From JASHVB01 sp963762885 (GTDB taxonomy: Bacteria > Pseudomonadota > Alphaproteobacteria > Acetobacterales > Acetobacteraceae): a DNA stretch of 64,000 nt. A program made the position numbers and the translations under genes. Shown piece after piece: positions 26,871 to 36,093 of the stretch (position 1 is the first letter of the stretch; the number at the start of each line of letters is the position of its first letter). The notes beneath the pieces were generated by a model. That model had not been told where the DNA came from and did not search any database. It worked only from the letters and a program-made list of their open reading frames with translations. The DNA lies in contig CAVXNH010000051.1 of the NCBI GenBank assembly GCA_963762885.1, forward strand, positions 124,001 to 188,000, given 5' to 3'.

Positions 26871-27770
26871 TTACCCCCGTTCCGCCGCCAGTTCCAATGC
26901 CCGGGCATACACCACCTTGCGCGGCAACCCGGTCGCCGCGGCCACCAGTGCGGCCGCATCCTTGACCGTCTGCGTTGCCAATGCCGCGCGCAGGTGCTCG
27001 TCCAGACCCTCCGCATCCGTGGTGTCCGGAGCGGCCGGCCCCACTAGCACCGTCACTTCCCCCCGCACCGGCGTCGCCGCGTACCACGCCGCCAGCTCCG
27101 GCAACGGCGCCCGCCGCACCTCCTCGAACCGCTTGGTCAGCTCGCGTGCTACCGCGGCGGGGCGGGCGCCGAACGACGCGGACATGTCGGCCAGGGTTTC
27201 GGCCAGGCGATGCGGCGCCTCGTGCCAGATCAGAGTCGCCGCCAGTCCGGCCCGTTCGGCCGCCCGCAAGCCGCCGAAGATGGCGCGGCGGGCGGCGGCC
27301 TTGGGCGGCGGAAACCCCAGGAACAGGAACGGCACCGGAGGCAGCCCGGACAGCACCAGCGCGGTCAGCGCCGCATTCGGCCCGGGGACCGCGCTGACCG
27401 GCAGGCCCTCGGCGATGGCGGCGCGCACTAGCCGGAAGCCGGGATCGGACAGCAGCGGGGTGCCGGCGTCCGACACCAGAGCCACCCGCCGCCCGGCGCG
27501 CAGCAGCGCCAGCACCGGGCCGATCCGGGCGTCCTCGTTATGCTCGTGCAGCGGCTCGGTGCGGGCGCGCACGCCCAGCGCCTGGAACAGGTGGCCGCTG
27601 TGGCGGGTGTCCTCACACAGGATCAGGTCGCTCGCGGCCAACGTCTCGCGCGCCCGCGCCGATACGTCCCCGAGGTTGCCGATCGGCGTAGAAACCAGCA
27701 CAAGACCACCGGGGACGGACACCGCGTCCGGCCGGCCATCGGGAGATGCTGCGCATGCGTCGTCGGGCAT
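26871..27770 (-). CDS. rsmI: 16S rRNA (cytidine-1402-2'-O)-methyltransferase
   Basis: 299 residues, tetrapyrrole-methylase fold. RsmI signatures: VLVSTPIGNLGDVSARARE at the N-terminus, CEDTRHSGHLF, a SAVPGPNAALTALVLSGLPP and FLFLGFPP. RsmI puts the 2'-O-methyl group on C1402 of 16S rRNA in the ribosomal P site, using SAM; it is cytoplasmic. Start 27770 (MPDDACA) chosen because further upstream the frame lies within the divergent lppC gene. The start overlaps that gene's first codons: the two starts face each other across 16 bases. Confidence 0.93.
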   Translation of the reverse strand: MPDDACAASPDGRPDAVSVPGGLVLVSTPIGNLGDVSARARETLAASDLILCEDTRHSGHLFQALGVRARTEPLHEHNEDARIGPVLALLRAGRRVALVSDAGTPLLSDPGFRLVRAAIAEGLPVSAVPGPNAALTALVLSGLPPVPFLFLGFPPPKAAARRAIFGGLRAAERAGLAATLIWHEAPHRLAETLADMSASFGARPAAVARELTKRFEEVRRAPLPELAAWYAATPVRGEVTVLVGPAAPDTTDAEGLDEHLRAALATQTVKDAAALVAAATGLPRKVVYARALELAAERG

Positions 27771-29044
27771 TTCTGCTCCTTGGGCCTCTGGCACTGGCCG
27801 GCTGCGGCGGAGGCGGCTCCGGGGCATACTACCCCCCAAACGGATACGGCACGCGATATGGTAGCGGAGGGTATGGCAACGGGCCGATCGGCCTGGGCGC
27901 CGGGCAGCCGATGCCCGGACCGGCGCCGCGCAACGAACGAGTTGCCCTGCTGGCGCCGCTGACCGGTCCGCGCGCCGATCTGGGCCAGGCACTGACGCAG
28001 GCGGCGCAGCTTGCCATGGCGGTTCCCGGCGCGCCGGCGCTCGACGTCAAGGACACCGGCGGCACCCCGCAAGGGGCCGCGGCGGCGGCTCAGGCAGCGA
28101 TCGCCGGGGGTGCCGGGATCATCCTCGGGCCGCTAATGTCCACCGAGACGGCGGCGGTGGCGCCGGTCGCCCGAGGCGCGAACGTCGCCGTGCTGGCGTT
28201 CACCAACGATCCGTCGCAGGCGCAGCCTGGGGTCTGGACGCTGGGCATCACGCCGGGGCAGCAGGTGCGCCGGCTGGTCGCGGCGGTCCAGGCGCAGGGA
28301 CGCACGCAGATCGCGGCGCTGCTGCCGGACAGCGATTTCGGCCATGTGATGGGGCAGGCGCTGATGCAGGCAGCGACGGCGAATGGGCTGCCGCCGCCGG
28401 ACATCCACTTCCACGCGGGCGGCATGGCCGCGATCAACGCCGCCGCCCGCGACCTGTCCGGCTACGCCAGCCGGCGCGGTCCGATCGATGCGCAGATCAA
28501 GCAGGCGCGCGCGCTGGGCACGCCGGAGGGGCGCCGGCAGGCGCAGGACCTGGCCAAGTCGCCGATCCCTCCGCCGAGCTTCACCGCATTGTTCCTGGCC
28601 GACACCGGGGAGGCGCTGGCCGAGGTGGCCTCGGTGCTGCCGTACTATGACGTGGACCGCTCGCAGGTGCAGATCCTGGGGCCATCGCTATGGGGATCGC
28701 CGTCCAGCGGGTCAGGGCAGGAGCCGGGCGCCTGGTATGCCGCGCCCGATCCGGCGGCGCGGGCCGGGCTGGAGCAGGGGTATGCGGCGAAGTATGGGGG
28801 GCCGCCGCCGGCGGTGGCGGACCTGGCGTTCGACGCGGCCTCGATCGCACGGGTGTTGGGCGGCAGCGGCGGGTTCTCGATCGCGGCGCTGACCCAGCCG
28901 GCCGGGTTCCTTGGCGCCGACGGCTGGCTGGAGCTGCTGCCGGACGGGCAGGTGCGCCGCGGGCTGGCGGTGTTCCGGATCGAGCGTGGCGGGCCGGAGA
29001 TGATCGAGCCGGCGCCGCAATCCGCGGCGGGGACGGGGAGTTGA
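27755..29044 (+). CDS. LppC/LpoA-like penicillin-binding-protein activator lipoprotein
   Basis: 429 residues. Lipoprotein leader RRRAFLLLGPLALAGCGG (lipidated Cys at ~17), a Gly/Tyr-rich linker, then a type I periplasmic-binding-like domain (RNERVALLAPLTGPRADLGQ...; GAGIILGPLMSTETAAVAPVA). Homologues in alphaproteobacteria are annotated penicillin-binding protein activator LpoA-like. Expected role: outer-membrane or periplasmic partner of peptidoglycan synthases. Start 27755 favoured because GGGAG lies 9 bases upstream; 27746 is the other choice. Classic order next to rsmI. Confidence 0.85.
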   Translation: MRRRAFLLLGPLALAGCGGGGSGAYYPPNGYGTRYGSGGYGNGPIGLGAGQPMPGPAPRNERVALLAPLTGPRADLGQALTQAAQLAMAVPGAPALDVKDTGGTPQGAAAAAQAAIAGGAGIILGPLMSTETAAVAPVARGANVAVLAFTNDPSQAQPGVWTLGITPGQQVRRLVAAVQAQGRTQIAALLPDSDFGHVMGQALMQAATANGLPPPDIHFHAGGMAAINAAARDLSGYASRRGPIDAQIKQARALGTPEGRRQAQDLAKSPIPPPSFTALFLADTGEALAEVASVLPYYDVDRSQVQILGPSLWGSPSSGSGQEPGAWYAAPDPAARAGLEQGYAAKYGGPPPAVADLAFDAASIARVLGGSGGFSIAALTQPAGFLGADGWLELLPDGQVRRGLAVFRIERGGPEMIEPAPQSAAGTGS

Positions 29045-29170
29045 GGTGGCGTGCTGCCTTCTCCCGCTGCGCAGGAGAGGGGAGAGTGAGGGTAGTGCGT
29101 GCGGCACGTTGCACCCTCACCTAACCTCTCCCGCTTCGCGGGAGAGGGACTTTCATCGCGGGAGAGGGAC
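29045..29170. repeat. Two REP hairpins, GCGGGAGAGG family
   Basis: CTTCTCCCGCTGCGCAGGAGAGG (near 29060) and CCTCTCCCGC-TTC-GCGGGAGAGG with a partial third copy GCGGGAGAGG (to ~29168), joined by GAGGGTAGTGCGTGCGGCACG. It lies between lppC and argB. Confidence 0.75.
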
Positions 29171-29218
29171 TCTTTCGTCGTGCTTGACCCCCTGTGCACT
29201 CCTCCGTAAACGCGCGGC

Positions 29219-30130
29219 ATGAGCGACACGCCAGCCACCCCGTCCGACCTTGCCGCGGCCACCGAGCGGGCCCGCGTGCTCGCGCAGGCGCTGCCGTTCC
29301 TGCGCCGCTATGCCGGAGCCACCATCGTGGTGAAATACGGCGGCCACGCGATGGGCGAGGAAAGCCTCGCCGAGCAATTCGCCGCCGATATCGCGTTGCT
29401 GAAGCAGGTCGGCATCAACCCGGTCGTGGTGCATGGCGGCGGGCCGCAGATCAACGCCATGCTGAAGCGGCTGGCCATCCAGTCCACCTTCGTCCAGGGC
29501 CTGCGCGTCACCGACGAGGCGATGGTCGAGGTGGTGGAGATGGTGCTCGCCGGCACCGTCAACAAATACGTCGCTAATCTGATCACCCGGGCCGGCGCGC
29601 TGGCGGTCGGTGTCTGCGGCAAGGACGGCGGGATGATCCGTGCGCAGAAGCTGACGCGGACCGTGCGCGACCCGGATAGCCATATCGAGCGGGCGATGGA
29701 CCTTGGCTTCGTCGGCGAACCGGTGGCGATCGACGTGCGGGTGATCCATGCTCTGACCGGTGGTGGGTTGGTGCCGGTGATCGCGCCGGTCGGTGTGGGC
29801 GAGGACGGTCAGACCTACAACATCAACGCCGACACCGTGGCTGCCGCGGTGGCGGGCGCGTTGAACGCCATGCGGCTGCTGATGCTGACTGACGTGCCGG
29901 GGGTGCTCGACAAGGAAAAGCGGCTGATCCCGGCCCTCACGATCGCACAGGCGCGGGCGGCGATCGAGGACGGCACGATCAGCGGCGGCATGATTCCGAA
30001 GGTGGAGTGCTGCGTCGATGCGGTCCGGCAGGGGGTGCGGGGGGCCGTCATCCTGGACGGGCGGACGCCGCATGCCTGCCTGCTGGAGCTGTTCACCGAA
30101 GGCGGTACCGGCACGATCGTCCGGCGGTAA
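29219..30130 (+). CDS. argB: Acetylglutamate kinase
   Basis: 303 residues, full length. VVKYGGHAMG, VVVHGGGPQINAMLKRL and GVCGKDGGMIRA are the phosphate- and substrate-binding loops of the amino-acid kinase fold; the C-terminus carries EDGTISGGMIPKVECC and VILDGRTPHACLLELF. Phosphorylates N-acetyl-L-glutamate with ATP, the second step of arginine synthesis, in the cytoplasm. A strong terminator follows. No other arg genes nearby. Ribosome-binding site is weak. Confidence 0.97.
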   Translation: MSDTPATPSDLAAATERARVLAQALPFLRRYAGATIVVKYGGHAMGEESLAEQFAADIALLKQVGINPVVVHGGGPQINAMLKRLAIQSTFVQGLRVTDEAMVEVVEMVLAGTVNKYVANLITRAGALAVGVCGKDGGMIRAQKLTRTVRDPDSHIERAMDLGFVGEPVAIDVRVIHALTGGGLVPVIAPVGVGEDGQTYNINADTVAAAVAGALNAMRLLMLTDVPGVLDKEKRLIPALTIAQARAAIEDGTISGGMIPKVECCVDAVRQGVRGAVILDGRTPHACLLELFTEGGTGTIVRR

Positions 30131-30192
30131 GGCCCGCTTCCATCACGTGAGAGTAGGGTAGAGTGCGCGCGGCGCGCGGCACCCTCACCCTA

Positions 30193-30264
30193 CCCTCTCC
30201 CGTTGCCACCCCGTCATGCCGACGAAAGTCGGCATGACGGGGTGGCAACGGGAGAGGGTTTTTT
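30193..30264 (+). terminator. Perfect 31-bp hairpin terminator after argB
   Basis: Arms 30193-30223 and 30228-30258 are exact inverse copies (31 bp), with a GAAA loop, then TTTTTT (30259-30264). The T-run reaches the TAA of the convergent DUF2336 gene. This serves argB transcription. The stem is a member of the REP-like families (GCCGACTTTCGTCGGC-type core), here perfected. Confidence 0.9.
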
Positions 30265-31495
30265 AGCGGCCCATGCGGCCGAGGAAGTCCAGTTGCCAGC
30301 GCATCTCCTCGATGGCGAGGGGATAGCCGCCGCCGGGGCCGGGAGGGAGCGTCGAGTCCGGCCCAAGCCGCCCCAGCAGCGTTTGCAACGCGCCCGCCGC
30401 CCGCATGGTGAACCCGGCTTTCCAGGCCAGGCTGACCAACCCCTTGGCGCTGCGCAGCGAAGCCGCGCGGTCCACCACCGAGACCGGGACCCCGGCCGCC
30501 ACCGACAGCAACGCCGCGGCAAACCAGGGGTCGCCGCGCCGCGCCGCGTCGAGCGCCACGTCCTCATTCAGTTGACCGGCGCGTGCCAGAGCGTGGGCCT
30601 CGGCCAATGCCTCATCCATGGTCGGCTCGCTGCGGCGCAACCCGGGTGCCGCCGCATCCATCCGCGCAGTCAGCCGGATGCGCAGTTCGGCCGCCAGCTC
30701 CGGCGGCAGGTCGGTCCGTTGCGCCAATACCTCGAACAACTGCGTGGCGACGATCTCGGCCAGCGCGCGAGCGGCACGCGGCGGCAAGGTGGGGCGATGC
30801 ACCAGCGGTTCGTGCCAATCCGGGTGGTCGGACGCGCTGGCGATCAGCGCGTCCAGCGTGGCCTCGCGGATCTGCGCCGTGCGATTGCAAAGCAATGCGC
30901 GGATCGCGGCGTTGTCGGCCGTAGCGGCAACCGCGTCGGACACCTGCGTGTCGATGCCCGGCCGGGCGGCTACCGCCGTAACGGCGCCGGGCGAGCGGGC
31001 CTCGGCGATCAGCGAGAGCAGATCCTCGGTGGTCAGCAACGGTGAGAACCGGATGATCGGGGCGCTGACCATGACTGCCTGATCCTGCGCCAGTTGCAGG
31101 ATCAGGCCGTGCGGTGCCTGCGGCATCGCCTTCAGCACGTCGGCGACCGCGGCGCGTACACGTACCGCCGCATCCGCCACCAGCGTCGTCAACGTCTCAT
31201 ACGTTTCGCGTTGCAGCCGCATCTGCTCTTCGCCCGCCAGGCCCGGCAGCAGGCCGGCCAGCCGGCGCGCGAGCAGGATGCGCACGCGCTCATCGGGGTC
31301 CCTGGCGAGTGTGCGGTCGGCCTGGAGCGGCGAGGCCGGGTTCAGTGCCAGCGCCGCGCGAACCGTGACCGACCGGTCGGTCGCGAGCGTCCGCAATGTT
31401 TCCGGGTCGGCGCGCGCGTCCGCGCCCAGGCGAACCCGCTTCCTCTCGTCCTGCGGCAGGCCAGCCACGGCCAGGTCCGGGGCGGTGGAGGTCAT
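30263..31495 (-). CDS. DUF2336 repeat protein
   Basis: 410 residues, nearly all alpha-helical with HEAT-like repeats (LATDRSVTVRAALALNPASPL..., DPDERVRILLARRLAGLLPG, ARPGIDTQVSDAVAATAD...). This is DUF2336, a helical repeat family of alphaproteobacteria often near signalling genes; function unknown, likely a protein-binding scaffold. ATGA overlap (31492-31495) with the diguanylate cyclase means coupled translation and a shared pathway is likely. Confidence 0.85.
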   Translation of the reverse strand: MTSTAPDLAVAGLPQDERKRVRLGADARADPETLRTLATDRSVTVRAALALNPASPLQADRTLARDPDERVRILLARRLAGLLPGLAGEEQMRLQRETYETLTTLVADAAVRVRAAVADVLKAMPQAPHGLILQLAQDQAVMVSAPIIRFSPLLTTEDLLSLIAEARSPGAVTAVAARPGIDTQVSDAVAATADNAAIRALLCNRTAQIREATLDALIASASDHPDWHEPLVHRPTLPPRAARALAEIVATQLFEVLAQRTDLPPELAAELRIRLTARMDAAAPGLRRSEPTMDEALAEAHALARAGQLNEDVALDAARRGDPWFAAALLSVAAGVPVSVVDRAASLRSAKGLVSLAWKAGFTMRAAGALQTLLGRLGPDSTLPPGPGGGYPLAIEEMRWQLDFLGRMGR

Positions 31496-32961
31496 GCCGG
31501 CTCCTCAGGCGCCACCCGCCAGTGGCCACGGCCCTGGTGCTTGACCTCATACATCGCCATGTCGGCGCGCCGCAGCACGCTGTCCAGCGGTTCATGGCTG
31601 CCGTGCCGGCGTGTGGCGATACCGATCGAGACGCCCAGGCGCAGTGCGTTGCCGCCCGCCAGTTCGCTCATCTCGCGTGGCACCTGGGTGCGCAATTGTT
31701 CGGCCCGTTCGGCCGCGGTCATGTGGTCGGCGCCGTTCATCCATACCGCGAACTCGTCGCCGCCCAGCCGAGCCACCAGATCCGACGGCCGTACCACGTT
31801 GCGCAGCATCGTCGCCGTGTGGACCAGCACCTGGTCGCCCATCTCGTGGCCCAAAGCGTCGTTCACCACCTTGAAGTTATCGATGTCGACAAACATCAGG
31901 GTGCCCGGCAGTTCCTCGCGGTCCAGCCGTTCGGTGCAGCGGGCGATCTCCTCCAGGAAGGCGCGGCGGTTGAGTAATCCGGTCAGCGGGTCGGTGCGCG
32001 CCTGGCGCGCCATCTCGCGCTGGATCGCCTCGTGTTCCAGCACGAAGCGGATCAGGTTGGCTGCTGCGCCCAGCAGCAGCCGGTCCTCGTTGTCCCAGGG
32101 CCGGGCGCCGGAGGCACGCCACACCGTCAGGCCGGCGGGGTCGCCGAACCGTGGCTGGCACGACGCAACCAGTATCCGCCGACCGTCGTCATTGCTCGCG
32201 TGGCTCGGGGCGACCGCCCCGCGTTGCAGCAACGCCGCCGCTGCGGCCAGGACCGCCGTGCCGCCGCCGCCGGCCTGATGCGCCAGGGTTGGCTCGCCGG
32301 TGTCGGCCGGCAGCACCACAACCGCGGCGCCTTCCGCGCCGAGCGCGTTGACCAGCGCGTCCAGCGCGCCTCGCATCATGCGCGGGGCCATCACCTCCTG
32401 CCCCATCTTCCAGAGGATGTGATCCAGCACCTCCCCACGCCGGAGCGAGGCTGCGACCTGCGCCGCGTGGCCATCGTATTCGGTGACGTCCAGGCCGATG
32501 CCGCGTGCGCCGGCGACCCGCCCCTGCGCATCCAAAAGGGGTGCGGCGGCGAAGGTGAGGCTGGCCACGCCGCCGTCGCCGCGTTTCAGCCAGACCCGCC
32601 GCCGCCGCACTGCCACGCCGACGCGGAACGGGTTGAAGCTGGCGCGCTCGGCGCCGTCGGCGAGCAGCAGTTCGGCGGGCTGGCCGACCAGCATGGAGGC
32701 GGACCAGCCGAGCGCCGGATCGGGCACGACGAAGACGAATCGGCCCCATTCATCGGTCTCGAAGGCGAAATCGGCGGCCTGGATGACCAGGTCGCGCCAA
32801 CGCTGACGGCTGTCTAGCAAGGCGTCGCGCAGCCTGTCGCCGGCTGGGGCCGGGCACGCAGCGGCATCGCCGGCGGTTGCGGGCGGTGCAGTGCCATCGC
32901 GTGCCGCCGCTGGCGTCGTCGTAGGGTCGCCAGTTCGGACCTGGGCGGTGGTGTCATGCAT
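31492..32961 (-). CDS. Diguanylate cyclase (PAS, GAF-like, GGDEF)
   Basis: 489 residues. ~50-165: a PAS-like sensory domain with a degenerate end (DVTEYDGHAAQ). ~175-315: GAF-like domain. ~325-485: GGDEF domain with intact active site GGDEF (400-404), a product-inhibition I-site RPSD (391-394, five residues upstream), and the LTGLLNRRAF start. It should make c-di-GMP from two GTP and be feedback inhibited. N-terminus is Ala/Thr-rich and disordered; no membrane helices, so it is soluble. Operon with DUF2336. Confidence 0.92.
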   Translation of the reverse strand: MHDTTAQVRTGDPTTTPAAARDGTAPPATAGDAAACPAPAGDRLRDALLDSRQRWRDLVIQAADFAFETDEWGRFVFVVPDPALGWSASMLVGQPAELLLADGAERASFNPFRVGVAVRRRRVWLKRGDGGVASLTFAAAPLLDAQGRVAGARGIGLDVTEYDGHAAQVAASLRRGEVLDHILWKMGQEVMAPRMMRGALDALVNALGAEGAAVVVLPADTGEPTLAHQAGGGGTAVLAAAAALLQRGAVAPSHASNDDGRRILVASCQPRFGDPAGLTVWRASGARPWDNEDRLLLGAAANLIRFVLEHEAIQREMARQARTDPLTGLLNRRAFLEEIARCTERLDREELPGTLMFVDIDNFKVVNDALGHEMGDQVLVHTATMLRNVVRPSDLVARLGGDEFAVWMNGADHMTAAERAEQLRTQVPREMSELAGGNALRLGVSIGIATRRHGSHEPLDSVLRRADMAMYEVKHQGRGHWRVAPEEPA

Positions 32962-33178
32962 GGACGCACCTGTTCCTTGTCGCGCTCCGACTATTTGACA
33001 CCGTAATCCCTTACGAACCCTTTCCATGTGGCCGACTGGGGCACGGATTCTCCACCGCGTTGGGGGCGTGGCGTTGCGGCGGAGGGATGGAGAGGTGCGC
33101 CGAGTGTGCGCTGATGGTCCGATTTGAGGGATCGATACCCCGTCCAATTCCGCCATTGCGACCCTGGCGAAGGCCGGG

Positions 33179-33230
33179 GGAAGCAATCTCCCCCGAGAGA
33201 TCCCGCGGACTCACGCGGGAGATTGCTTCG
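33179..33230. repeat. Inverted repeat AAGCAATCTCCC/GGGAGATTGCTT
   Basis: Perfect 12-base arms enclose a second stem, TCCCGCG-GACTCA-CGCGGGA. A separate palindrome family from the others in the window. Confidence 0.75.
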
Positions 33231-33270
33231 CTTCGGTAGCAAGAAACAACCCGTGTTGCCCGGCTCCCAC

Positions 33271-33345
33271 GTCATGGCGGGCCATCCACGACTATGCTGC
33301 GTGCCGCGAGAAAAGTCGTGGGTGGCCGGCCTGCGCCGGCCATGA
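33271..33345. repeat. CGTGGGTGGCCGG-family palindromic element
   Basis: Left GTCATGGCGGGCCATCCACGACT, right AAGTCGTGGGTGGCCGGC...GCCGGCCATGACAC, with a 20-base loop. Same family as 26691 and the intron site at 55631. Confidence 0.8.
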
Positions 33346-33462
33346 CACAGGGGACAGCGAATTCATCCAGGGCGGGTCGGCCACCGCCTGACGGTGGCCA
33401 ACTCGCAATGACAGTGGGGGGCTGGCCACGACCCCGGGGGCACCGGCCATGACACAAAAAAA

Positions 33463-33999
33463 TCACCGCCGGTTCCGCAGGCGCAGGCACGCCGCGAGGA
33501 CGGCGTCGTACGGCAATGCCGCGGCCTCGCGCAGCCACCAATAGCAGCGTGTCGCCCAGCGCGAGCCCGCCGGCACAAACGGCGGTCCCGCTGCGCGCGC
33601 CGCCACCCCGAACGTGCGCAACAACAGCACGCACCGCGGCACGTGGTACAAACTGCTGGCGGCAAACACCGGCGCGGCGATGGTGCGATCCCGCAGCAAT
33701 CGCGCGACAGCGTACGCGGAGGACAATGTGTCGGTGCCGGTTTCCTCGAGCAGGACGCGTTCGGGCAACACGCCACGCGTCTTCAGCAACTGCGCCATCA
33801 CCGACGCTTCGGACGGCCCGAACCGCCCCACCCCGCCGGTCGGCAGGAAGAGCGGCGCGGCGAAGCGGGCGCCAAACGTAGCGGCCGCCTCGACGCGCCG
33901 GTGCAGCGTGGTGCTGGGCCGGCCGCCAGGGCGCACCGCCGCGCCGAAGATGACGATGACGGCGTCGGGCGGCGGCGTCAGGTGCGGTGCACGTTCCAA
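33463..33999 (-). CDS. YdcF/DUF218-family protein
   Basis: 178 residues: DAVIVIFGAAVRPGGRPSTTLHRRVEAA, PLFLPTGGVG, EEETGTDTLSSAYAVARLL-type segments and a SSLYHVPRC. The DUF218 fold includes ElyC and SanA, proteins tied to envelope integrity; activity unproven. No signal peptide or membrane helix in this copy. Its start lies inside the end of the 33978 gene (22-base overlap in another frame), so it is translated by coupling. Confidence 0.8.
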   Translation of the reverse strand: MERAPHLTPPPDAVIVIFGAAVRPGGRPSTTLHRRVEAAATFGARFAAPLFLPTGGVGRFGPSEASVMAQLLKTRGVLPERVLLEETGTDTLSSAYAVARLLRDRTIAAPVFAASSLYHVPRCVLLLRTFGVAARAAGPPFVPAGSRWATRCYWWLREAAALPYDAVLAACLRLRNRR

Positions 34000-35561
34000 A
34001 AGACGGCGAAGCCCTCCGGGACGCCGGCGAGGTCATTGCGGAACGCCGTCGGCGATTGCGCGACGCCCAGCGGATAGTAGGGAACGCTCTGGAACGCCTC
34101 GAGTTGGATCTCGACACCGATCTTCTTCTGCGCATCCAGGTCCGGAGCATTGAACCAGGCGGTGCGCAGCTCCTCGATCTTGGGGTCGTCGGGCCAGCCG
34201 AACCAGGCGCTCTTGCCGTTGGCGCGCAGCGGCAGATGGCTCGCCGGGGTGAAGAAATCGAGGCCGGAGAAGCCGGTGACGAACATGTTCCAGCCGCCAT
34301 CCGCCGGCGGCTTGGTCAGCGCGCGGCGCTGCACCACCATGCCCCAGTCGGTGGCCTGGTAGTCCACATCGATGCCGACGCGTTTCAGCATGTCGGCGGC
34401 GACGTCGCTCAGCGCCTTGTTCTGCGGCTGGTCGGTGGGCGCCATCAGCACCACCTTCTCGCCCTGGTAGCCGGCGGCCTCGAGCGCCTTTTTCACCGCC
34501 GCTTCGTCCACCTTGCCGGTCACCGCGGACATGCCGGCATCGCTGGCCAGGGGCGAGGTCGGCGGGAAGAAGCCTGCCGGCACCGACCAGAGCGAGGTGT
34601 CGTCGCCGTTCATCGCGATCATGAATTCCTTCTGGTCGATCGCGCCCATCAGCGCGCGGCGCACCGCAGGCTTGTCGAACGGCGGATACAGATGGTTCGG
34701 CCGCAACAGATAGGGCGTGCCGGTGAGATCCGTCACCGGGGTGAGGATCTTGTTCTTGCGCAGCAGCGGCAACAGGTCGGCGGTGGGGTTCTCCCACCAG
34801 TCCATCTCACCGGCCTGAAGCGCGGCGGCCTTGGTGGCGGGATCAGGCTGGATGTGCCATTCGACACGGTCGAAATGCACCACCTTCGGACCGGAGGTGA
34901 AGCTGGCCTCGCCGTCCTCGCGCGGCTTGTAGCCGTCGAAGCGCTCATAGACGAACAGCGAGCCTTGCACCCGCTCGTCCGCCTTGAAGCGGAACGGGCC
35001 GCTGCCGATGGTTTCCGTGATTGCCTTGAACGGATCGGTCTCGGCGACATGCTGCGGCATCATCGCGCACATGTTCGCCGCGGCGTGGCCCAGCGCGAGC
35101 GGCAGCAGTGCGAAGGGCTGCTTGAGGCGGATCATGATGGTCTTGTCGTCCGGCGCCGACACCTCGTCGGTGCGCTGCATCAGGGCCTGGCCAAACGCGT
35201 CGCGCGCGCCCCAGCGCTTGATCGAGGCAGCGCAGTCGCGCGCCAGCACCTTCTCGCCGTTATGGAACATCAGCCCGTCGCGCAGGGTGAGTTTCCAGGT
35301 TTTGCCGTCGTCGTCGATGGTGTGGCCGGCGACCATCTGCGGCGTGATCTTGAAGCCGTCTTTCTTGCCGGCCTGCCCGTACAGCGTGTCGAACACCATG
35401 TAGCCGTGGTTGCGGGTCACGTAGGCCGTGGTCCAGATCGGATCGACCACCGCGAGGTCCGATTGGGCAATGAACTTCAGCACGCTTTTGGCCTGCGCGC
35501 GCACCACCGCCGGCAACGCAAGGGTGGCGGCCGACGCCGCCAGAAAGGTCCGTCGTCGCAT
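33978..35561 (-). CDS. Extracellular solute-binding protein family 5 (peptide/nickel type)
   Basis: 527 residues. Secretion leader MRRRTFLAASAATLALPAVVRAQ, then the DppA/OppA-type fold (LKFIAQSDLAVVDPIWTTAYVTRNHGYMVFDTLYG, KTWKLTLRDGLMFHNGEKV...). Normally binds peptides, sugars or nickel complexes for an ABC importer. No permease follows; two matching ATPases are ~16 kb away (50856-53202), so the importer may be scattered. Coupled to the YdcF gene by a 22-base overlap. Confidence 0.9.
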   Translation of the reverse strand: MRRRTFLAASAATLALPAVVRAQAKSVLKFIAQSDLAVVDPIWTTAYVTRNHGYMVFDTLYGQAGKKDGFKITPQMVAGHTIDDDGKTWKLTLRDGLMFHNGEKVLARDCAASIKRWGARDAFGQALMQRTDEVSAPDDKTIMIRLKQPFALLPLALGHAAANMCAMMPQHVAETDPFKAITETIGSGPFRFKADERVQGSLFVYERFDGYKPREDGEASFTSGPKVVHFDRVEWHIQPDPATKAAALQAGEMDWWENPTADLLPLLRKNKILTPVTDLTGTPYLLRPNHLYPPFDKPAVRRALMGAIDQKEFMIAMNGDDTSLWSVPAGFFPPTSPLASDAGMSAVTGKVDEAAVKKALEAAGYQGEKVVLMAPTDQPQNKALSDVAADMLKRVGIDVDYQATDWGMVVQRRALTKPPADGGWNMFVTGFSGLDFFTPASHLPLRANGKSAWFGWPDDPKIEELRTAWFNAPDLDAQKKIGVEIQLEAFQSVPYYPLGVAQSPTAFRNDLAGVPEGFAVFWNVHRT

Positions 35562-36093
35562 ATTTTGTTGTCTCCCAGGTTCCCCGTTTCCCTCTCGCGC
35601 CGGGCGCTGGAGGGCGTGGGCCGAGCCTAACGTGTGGGGTGGCCGGAGCCCAAGAAGTTCCCGAGCGATTGGATGAAATTCCGGTCAGAAAGGGCCGATC
35701 GGCAAGGGAATGAAGCCTGCTGCCGGGCCATTCGGACCGGCCTGGAGCAGTCCAAGGATCGGCCAACCCCGTCGGGGCAATCGCAGTACGCTGCCTGATG
35801 ATATGCCGCCCATCTGTCCGGAGCTGGGCACCAAAACAGCAAGCAAGTATTTTAACACAGAGCCCACCGAGAAGAAGGTTAAGCCACAGAGTTTCGCAGA
35901 GAGAATTAAATGCATCCCGAAAATGCATGCACGACGTTGCCACGTTATGTGGCTTTTCTCCGTGAAACTCTGTGGCTTGACCTTCTTCTCGGTGAAATCT
36001 GTGTTGAAATGCTTGCTTTGCTGCATTTCCCCCGGTCCTGGACGAGGGCCGTTATATTCCGACGTGACGGGATCGCCCTGGCAACGCCGACCC
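35562..36093. other. Intergenic stretch dominated by one large inverted repeat
   Basis: No gene seen; open frames across 35685-36260 are translations of the repeat and of the ssrA region. Confidence 0.6.
35837..36023. repeat. Large imperfect inverted repeat, ~65-base arms
   Basis: Left arm includes ACCGAGAAGAAGGT and AAGCCACAGAGTTTC; right arm includes GAAACTCTGTGGCTT and ACCTTCTTCTCGGT; ends are AGCAAG and CTTGCT. A ~50-base centre separates them. It is in the region before ssrA; such a palindrome could be a mobile miniature element or a terminator pair. Confidence 0.8.

Larger units (their letters stand above)
32962..33462. other. Intergenic stretch with two repeat elements
   Basis: No gene seen. 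It holds an inverted repeat at 33179-33230 (GAAGCAATCTCCC / GGGAGATTGCTTC, with an inner TCCCGCG/CGCGGGA stem) and a CGTGGGTGGCCGG-type element at 33271-33345. Confidence 0.6.
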
